Source: an uncultured Prevotellaceae bacterium (GTDB lineage Bacteria > Bacteroidota > Bacteroidia > Bacteroidales > Bacteroidaceae). From it: a DNA stretch of 6,228 nucleotides. Location: NCBI GenBank assembly GCA_946644025.1, contig CAMPCG010000182.1:1-6228 (forward strand), read 5' to 3'. The notes under the pieces are model-generated. The model saw only the letters and a list, made by a program, of their open reading frames with translations. It did not search any database and was not told the DNA's origin. The first letter of the stretch is position 1. Each line of letters starts with the position of its first letter. The translations under genes were made by a program, and so were the position numbers. Positions 1 through 3,890 of the stretch are shown here, piece after piece.

Positions 1-54
1 CCCACCAGACCCACTGTACCCACCAGGCCCACTGTACCCACCAGACCCACCATG
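1..54 (-). repeat. 9-bp tandem array inside the four-helix-bundle gene (GTGGGTNNN on minus strand)
   Basis: Six consecutive 9-bp units on the plus strand begin with CCCAC: CCCACCAGA, CCCACTGTA, CCCACCAGG, CCCACTGTA, CCCACCAGA and CCCACCATG. On the coding strand these are GTGGGT-type units, with CTG and ACA alternating as the variable triplet. Each unit encodes three residues of the form [G/S]-G-[S/Y/P], giving the Gly-rich tail. The array continues past the left edge, so its length is unknown. Confidence 0.9.
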
Positions 55-612
55 TTGCCGCTGCCATTCTTTCCTCACTCGGTACATTTCCTCCTTGATG
101 CCGCCTTTTTCCTTGAACTCCCGTTTCAGCCATTCTATTAAGCCGACGATGAGCGCGTCGCACTGGTGGATGAGCGTGATGGCAATGTTGGCAATGGCTT
201 CATCGCTACGCTGGGGAATCTTCTCCCGGAAGATGGCGGAGTCGAGATGATTCCGACAGAAAGATGCCGTCTGTATGTATCGCGGGTCTTGTGGTCCCCA
301 GTGTTGCAGCCCGCGAACGCGTAGGTAGTCCTCATAGTCAAGGAGCAACTCGTGGAGAGAGGCTCGGTTTACATTTGTCAGTTTTAGTTCCATCTCACGC
401 GATGTAATCCCGTCAATGTTTCCTTCTGCCAGGTTCTGCTTTCCACTTCTTGCTGCTTGAACCATTTGGTCTATGGTGCGGTCGCCTACTTTCAGGAAGG
501 TATGCGCAAAGTAGAAGGTGACATCGTAGATGCACTCAGCCTTCTGAAAGCACTTCAAGGACCTGTAGGTACCGTCTTGGGGTAGGAAGGAGTTGTCATG
601 GGGGATTGGCAT
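1..612 (-). CDS. Four-helix-bundle protein with suffix domain (S23/IVP superfamily), 3' end off window
   Basis: Translating the minus strand from the ATG at 612-610 gives 204 codons without a stop to the left edge, so the gene is 3'-incomplete. Residues about 18-130 match the four-helix-bundle proteins related to those encoded in 23S rRNA intervening sequences. The hallmark is RTIDQMVQAARSGKQNLAEG at 45-64, followed by a helix ending LLLDYEDYLRVRGLQHW (89-105). Residues about 135-185 form a further amphipathic helical part, which I take as the 'four helix bundle suffix' domain seen in Bacteroidales (recalled family, not searched). From 188 on, the protein is a Gly/Ser/Tyr/Pro tail encoded by a 9-bp tandem repeat. 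The start is well fixed: the same frame has no other start codon before a stop at 694-696. The molecular function of this family is not established; relatives include the Avd protein of diversity-generating retroelements, which binds nucleic acid and a reverse transcriptase, but no reverse transcriptase is visible here. No promoter was recognised upstream. Confidence 0.85.
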   Translation of the reverse strand, partial: MPIPHDNSFLPQDGTYRSLKCFQKAECIYDVTFYFAHTFLKVGDRTIDQMVQAARSGKQNLAEGNIDGITSREMELKLTNVNRASLHELLLDYEDYLRVRGLQHWGPQDPRYIQTASFCRNHLDSAIFREKIPQRSDEAIANIAITLIHQCDALIVGLIEWLKREFKEKGGIKEEMYRVRKEWQRQHGGSGGYSGPGGYSGSGG

Positions 613-629
613 GGTGGTGGTGGGTTTTT

Positions 630-692
630 GTGGGTGGGGTAGGTATTGTGGGTAGAGTGGGTGGTGTGGGTGGTGTGGGTGTAGTGGGTGTT
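630..692 (+). repeat. 9-bp tandem array GTGGGTNNN in the leader of the four-helix-bundle gene
   Basis: Seven units in exact 9-bp register start at 630, 639, 648, 657, 666, 675 and 684. Six carry GTGGGT exactly and one (639) reads GTAGGT; the variable triplets are GGG, ATT, AGA, GGT, GGT, GTA and GTT. A further GTGGGT at 620 is one base out of register. The consensus is the same as in the array at 1-54 but in opposite orientation, so the two form outward-pointing inverted arrays around the gene. The array fills almost all of the gene's leader, which is therefore C-rich (ACCCAC repeats) on the sense strand. Four GGG runs with 6-nt loops at 659-679 and 668-688 also fit the G-quadruplex pattern on the plus strand. 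Confidence 0.9.
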
Positions 693-705
693 TTTACCTT
701 GAACA

Positions 706-737
706 AATTTCCCCGGAGTGTGGGCTCCGGGGAAATT
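706..737 (-). terminator. Strong intrinsic-type hairpin after the 996-residue gene
   Basis: AATTTCCCCGGAG (706-718) and CTCCGGGGAAATT (725-737) are perfect complements, forming a 13-bp stem with a 6-nt loop. The hairpin begins 22 nt after the stop codon of the upstream minus-strand gene. On that strand the stem ends in AAATT and continues TGTTC, giving a short, imperfect U-rich tail. The hairpin is symmetric, so it could also act on plus-strand transcripts, although no plus-strand gene is seen. Confidence 0.85.
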
Positions 738-759
738 CGTTAGGAAGTTAATATGGGGC

Positions 760-3750
760 TTATCTGGTAGCCATGATGGTGATGACAGACGAGATGTCAG
801 CCACGTCGACTGAACCGTCGCCGTTCACGTCGTAAGCGGCGCTCTCGTCGCCACTTGCCATGGCAGTGATGATGGCTGAGATGTCGGCCACGTCGACCGA
901 ACCGTCATTGTTCGTATCACCCACGGTGCGAGCCACAGAGGGATACTGGTAAGCCTGGAGGTTGTCGAACCAGCAGCGGCGTCCCACATAGTTATTGAAG
1001 TCAGAGCCAAGCACGAAGGAGACAATCTTGGTATCCTCAATGGCATTGCCGTCGTCGTCAGCTGTGCGGAAGGGAAGCTCTGCGCCGGCATAGGTACCCT
1101 TTGCACTGGCAACGATACCCTGCAGGGTCTGGGTGCCGTAGTTGACGATGAGCGAGAACGACGACTTGTTGCTGTCTGTGCATGAGCCAGCATCACCAGT
1201 TTTATTCGAGGGTGTGCTGTTCGAGTTGAAGTCCAGACCCGTGTTCTCAGCGTTGTTGAAGTCGTTGTAGGTCTCGGTGTCGTTGTAGGCCAGGTACTTG
1301 AATCCAGCCACACGCTGTCCCTGTGCGTTGAGCAGGTTCACCCAGAGGTTACCGTTGCTGAGCTGTAAGAACCACACGTCGAAGTTGAAGCGCAGTACAT
1401 CCTTGTCGGTGTATGCCTCGGGGTCTACGGCCACGGTAGCCTCGCCCTTACCTACGCGGAGCACGTCGAGCAGTTCCTCGCCGAAGCCCTTAGCGAAGGT
1501 CATGTTGCCGATGCCCTTGTCGGGATTGGTGATGTCGTTGTTGTTGTCGGGGTTAGCGACACCTTCTGCGAAGGTCATCTCGCCCTTGTTACCTCTGATG
1601 ATATATCCGCCTTCGGGGTTGGCCTCAAATGCGTTGCTGAAGTCGATGTCGATGAACGGCTCGAGTTTGACACTGGCCTTGAACTCCTCAACGGCGGCAG
1701 CCAGAATCTCAAGCTGTGCGGCGAGTGTTGCCTCGTCGGCCTCGCGGGTCTCCTCGGTGGTATAGCCCAGCACCTCGTTCAGTTTCTCCTTGGCCAGGCT
1801 GATCTGGTTCTGCAGAGCACCCATGTTGCCAGTGGCGTTCATCACGTCGTTGAGCACGAGCTCAGCGGCAGCCACGGCAGCGCGGTAGTTAGCGATGGCG
1901 GCGTTGGCGCGGGTGAAGGCGCTGCGTGCCGAGTTCATGGCCTGAACGGCGGCGAGCAGGTCTGCGCTGTAGAGGGTATTAGCCTCGTCAGCCTCATGGG
2001 CAGCCAGCTTCTCGCGGATGAAGCCCTCGTTGAGCACGTTGCCGCTCGCGTCGATGATGGTAATCGACTCGTCATAGACGGGCTGCCAGGTGTCGATAGC
2101 CGTCTGCAGGTCGGTGTGACCCCAAGGACGGTCGTCGGCAGCGGTCTTCAGCATGTCCTCGCGTGCCCAGTCCAGACGCTCCTTCAGCGGGCCCTGCTGG
2201 GTGATGATGGCGGCCACCTCGTTTCTGTAGTCAATCTCTTCCTGTGTCTCGCCAAGAAGGATGATCTGCGGGTTTGCGACATTCACGTTGCTGCCCAGTT
2301 TGCCACCCTGACGCTCGGGATCAGGAATATAGGTAATACCAAAATAGATGGGAGTACCGGCATCCACATCGGCCTGAGTCACCTCGTAGAACACGACGTA
2401 GCGCTTTTGCGTCTGCGGGCAATTGCTGATGATGCCACAGTCCACCTTCTGGTTTTGCTGCTCGATGTTCATGGCGGCGTTGGCCTCAGCGTCGCTGCCC
2501 ATGAGATCCTTGCCGGCAAACATGGTCACGCCCTTGAAGTCGCGGTTCCAGTCGTACATATAGTTTCTGGTATTGCCCAGGATGGCGCATTTTGCCTTAC
2601 CATCGGTACCAGCCATATAGTGGCCTACGATGTCCATCGAGAACATATAAGTTCCTGCAGCCTTAGGAGTGACGGGATAGTAAAGCGAGGCAAACTTAGC
2701 CTCCATGCCGCCCTGATAGCGATAACCAATCTCGTCGCCATCATCGGTAATGATGTTACTTCCACCATTGTTCTTGTGGAACCAGCGGCTGTCGCCTTGG
2801 CCGTCCCAGCCGCCAAAGTCAGCAGGAGCTTTAGGATCATGGAAAGCCTTGCGGGTGTCGCCGTATGCGCTCCAGCGCTTCTCGTCCTTGAGGATGTCGC
2901 CACCGTTGGCGTTGAGCCATAGGGTCTGTTCATCTTCGTAGCTTGCCATCATTCCCTCGATGCTTGCTTTGTCATCCAGTGCGCCTTCCTCCTGAAGCAT
3001 ACCGCGGAGCATCTCAACGATGTTGCTGATGAACTCATTATCGGTATCTTTGGTGAACTTGCCGGTGGCAACGAGCCTGTCAACATACTCCAGCTTGTTG
3101 CGGATGATACGGTCGTCGTAAACCTCTTCGGCCTGATAGAGCTGGATGTTGGTAATCTGCGTGTTAGCCGTCAGCTTCTCTATATGCATGACGAGGCTCT
3201 GTCCGTCGCCCACCTCAAAATAGTAGGCGTTGGTCTTCCAGTTGTCCTTGTAGCCGTCGGTAGTGGCTACGTTGATGGTCCCGTCTTCATCGTCATTGGT
3301 ATCGCTGTTCGACAAGTCTTTTGTGCGGGTGAAGAGCGGATTCGCAGTTTCAGTGAGGAAGAAATCCACGCAGTTACCCCATGCCGGGTTAAGAAAGGTA
3401 GCACTGGTAGCCTCTCCCTTAATGTCATACATTACGATGTAGGTTCCAGTCGGCAGGTCCCATTTCTGGCAGAGTGCTGCGTCGGCAGTGCTTCCGCTCA
3501 TGCTCTGCAGCACATTCTCGCCGTTAGGTCCGGCACCTTCCACATACGACCATACCTCAGTGTTGATGGCCTCTCCGGCAGCATCAATCCATCCGTCGGT
3601 GCCTTCGGCGAAATTGCCGTTCGTCACGAGGTTTTCACCTGTAATCTTGACTCTCTGGTTCAGCGTGTAGACATAGTCGCCTACCTCGTAGGCAGACGAG
3701 CCCATGGCGCAGACCATTGCCATTGCGGCAAAAAGTAGTCTTTTCTTCAT
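760..3750 (-). CDS. Secreted multidomain protein: three beta-sandwich modules, helical linkers, dockerin-like tail
   Basis: This is a complete 996-residue protein. Residues 1-20 form a signal peptide (MKKR, hydrophobic core, then GSSA before YEVGD), with likely signal peptidase I cleavage after A20. Residues about 38-206 look like a galactose-binding/CBM-like beta-sandwich: NLVTNGNFAEGTDGW (40-54) is the typical opening strand and ITNIQLYQ (199-206) the closing one. Residues 207-290 are helical. A second sandwich spans about 291-500 and closes with NPQIILLG (493-500). A long helical, Ala/Glu-rich segment covers 501-695 and resembles FIVAR-type spacer helices. A third sandwich spans about 697-937 and closes with WFDNLQAYQY (927-936). 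Residues 943-996 hold two EF-hand-like dockerin repeats, DTNNDGSVDVAD (945-956) and DVNGDGSVDVAD (974-985), with calcium ligands intact. No catalytic motif was recognised, so a glycan-binding or surface-scaffold role is inference. The gene has its own promoter upstream and a terminator downstream, so it is probably monocistronic. The start is supported by the signal peptide. Confidence 0.9.
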   Translation of the reverse strand: MKKRLLFAAMAMVCAMGSSAYEVGDYVYTLNQRVKITGENLVTNGNFAEGTDGWIDAAGEAINTEVWSYVEGAGPNGENVLQSMSGSTADAALCQKWDLPTGTYIVMYDIKGEATSATFLNPAWGNCVDFFLTETANPLFTRTKDLSNSDTNDDEDGTINVATTDGYKDNWKTNAYYFEVGDGQSLVMHIEKLTANTQITNIQLYQAEEVYDDRIIRNKLEYVDRLVATGKFTKDTDNEFISNIVEMLRGMLQEEGALDDKASIEGMMASYEDEQTLWLNANGGDILKDEKRWSAYGDTRKAFHDPKAPADFGGWDGQGDSRWFHKNNGGSNIITDDGDEIGYRYQGGMEAKFASLYYPVTPKAAGTYMFSMDIVGHYMAGTDGKAKCAILGNTRNYMYDWNRDFKGVTMFAGKDLMGSDAEANAAMNIEQQNQKVDCGIISNCPQTQKRYVVFYEVTQADVDAGTPIYFGITYIPDPERQGGKLGSNVNVANPQIILLGETQEEIDYRNEVAAIITQQGPLKERLDWAREDMLKTAADDRPWGHTDLQTAIDTWQPVYDESITIIDASGNVLNEGFIREKLAAHEADEANTLYSADLLAAVQAMNSARSAFTRANAAIANYRAAVAAAELVLNDVMNATGNMGALQNQISLAKEKLNEVLGYTTEETREADEATLAAQLEILAAAVEEFKASVKLEPFIDIDFSNAFEANPEGGYIIRGNKGEMTFAEGVANPDNNNDITNPDKGIGNMTFAKGFGEELLDVLRVGKGEATVAVDPEAYTDKDVLRFNFDVWFLQLSNGNLWVNLLNAQGQRVAGFKYLAYNDTETYNDFNNAENTGLDFNSNSTPSNKTGDAGSCTDSNKSSFSLIVNYGTQTLQGIVASAKGTYAGAELPFRTADDDGNAIEDTKIVSFVLGSDFNNYVGRRCWFDNLQAYQYPSVARTVGDTNNDGSVDVADISAIITAMASGDESAAYDVNGDGSVDVADISSVITIMATR
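794..894 (-). repeat. Paired dockerin-like repeat coding units of the 996-residue gene
   Basis: The two calcium-loop repeats are nearly repeated at DNA level. The core is ATGTCAGCCACGTC at 794-807 and ATGTCGGCCACGTC at 881-894 on the plus strand, 87 bp apart; it encodes DVADI on the minus strand. The same 14-mer occurs twice in the neighbouring gene (3949-3962 and 4051-4064). Confidence 0.8.
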
Positions 3751-3795
3751 AGTTGTAATTAAGTTTTAGTTAATATAAATAGGAATACTTGGGTG

Positions 3796-3827
3796 CAAAG
3801 ATACTACTTTTCTTGATTTGGAACAAG
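3796..3827 (-). promoter_or_regulatory. Bacteroidetes-type promoter for the 996-residue gene
   Basis: On the minus strand TATCTTTG (3803-3796) matches the Bacteroidetes -7 consensus TAnnTTTG exactly. Upstream lies CTTG (3827-3824), three of four bases of the -33 element TTTG; taking TTG as its core, the spacer is 20 nt, within the usual range. The transcript would start near 3790 and carry an AT-rich leader of about 40 nt. No Shine-Dalgarno precedes the ATG at 3750, as is normal in this phylum. Confidence 0.8.
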
Positions 3828-3862
3828 AAATGCTTTTAAAATTTTTGCTTTTCGTCTATATT

Positions 3863-3883
3863 TTTTGACTGCATGTCTCAAAA
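3863..3883 (-). repeat. Short inverted repeat after the beta-helix gene; doubtful terminator
   Basis: TTTTGA (3863-3868) and TCAAAA (3878-3883) can pair around a 9-nt loop, 7 nt beyond the stop of the beta-helix gene. The stem is weak and is followed on the minus strand by A residues rather than a U tract, so it is at best a weak or Rho-assisted end. Some readthrough into the next gene is possible. Confidence 0.25.
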
Positions 3884-3890
3884 GCGGCTG

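Noticed and set aside
138..341. 67-residue minus-strand ORF
   Set aside because: It overlaps the four-helix-bundle gene in another frame and has no recognisable features; the overlapping frame carries the conserved family motif.
1..692. CRISPR array or diversity-generating retroelement
   Set aside because: The repeats are 9 bp and contiguous with only a 3-bp variable part, so there are no spacers. No reverse transcriptase or template/variable repeat pair is visible.
720..724. GTGGG in the terminator loop, in phase with the 9-bp array
   Set aside because: A single 5-bp match separated by 27 nt without repeats is easily chance.
1996..2922. 308-residue plus-strand ORF opposite the 996-residue gene
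   Set aside because: It lies wholly antisense to a clearly coding frame and looks like a compositional shadow with no domain or promoter.
3703..3714. Possible lipobox cysteine (C14) in the signal peptide of the 996-residue protein
   Set aside because: The residues before the cysteine (AMV) do not fit the lipobox, and a better signal peptidase I site (GSSA then YEV) follows.
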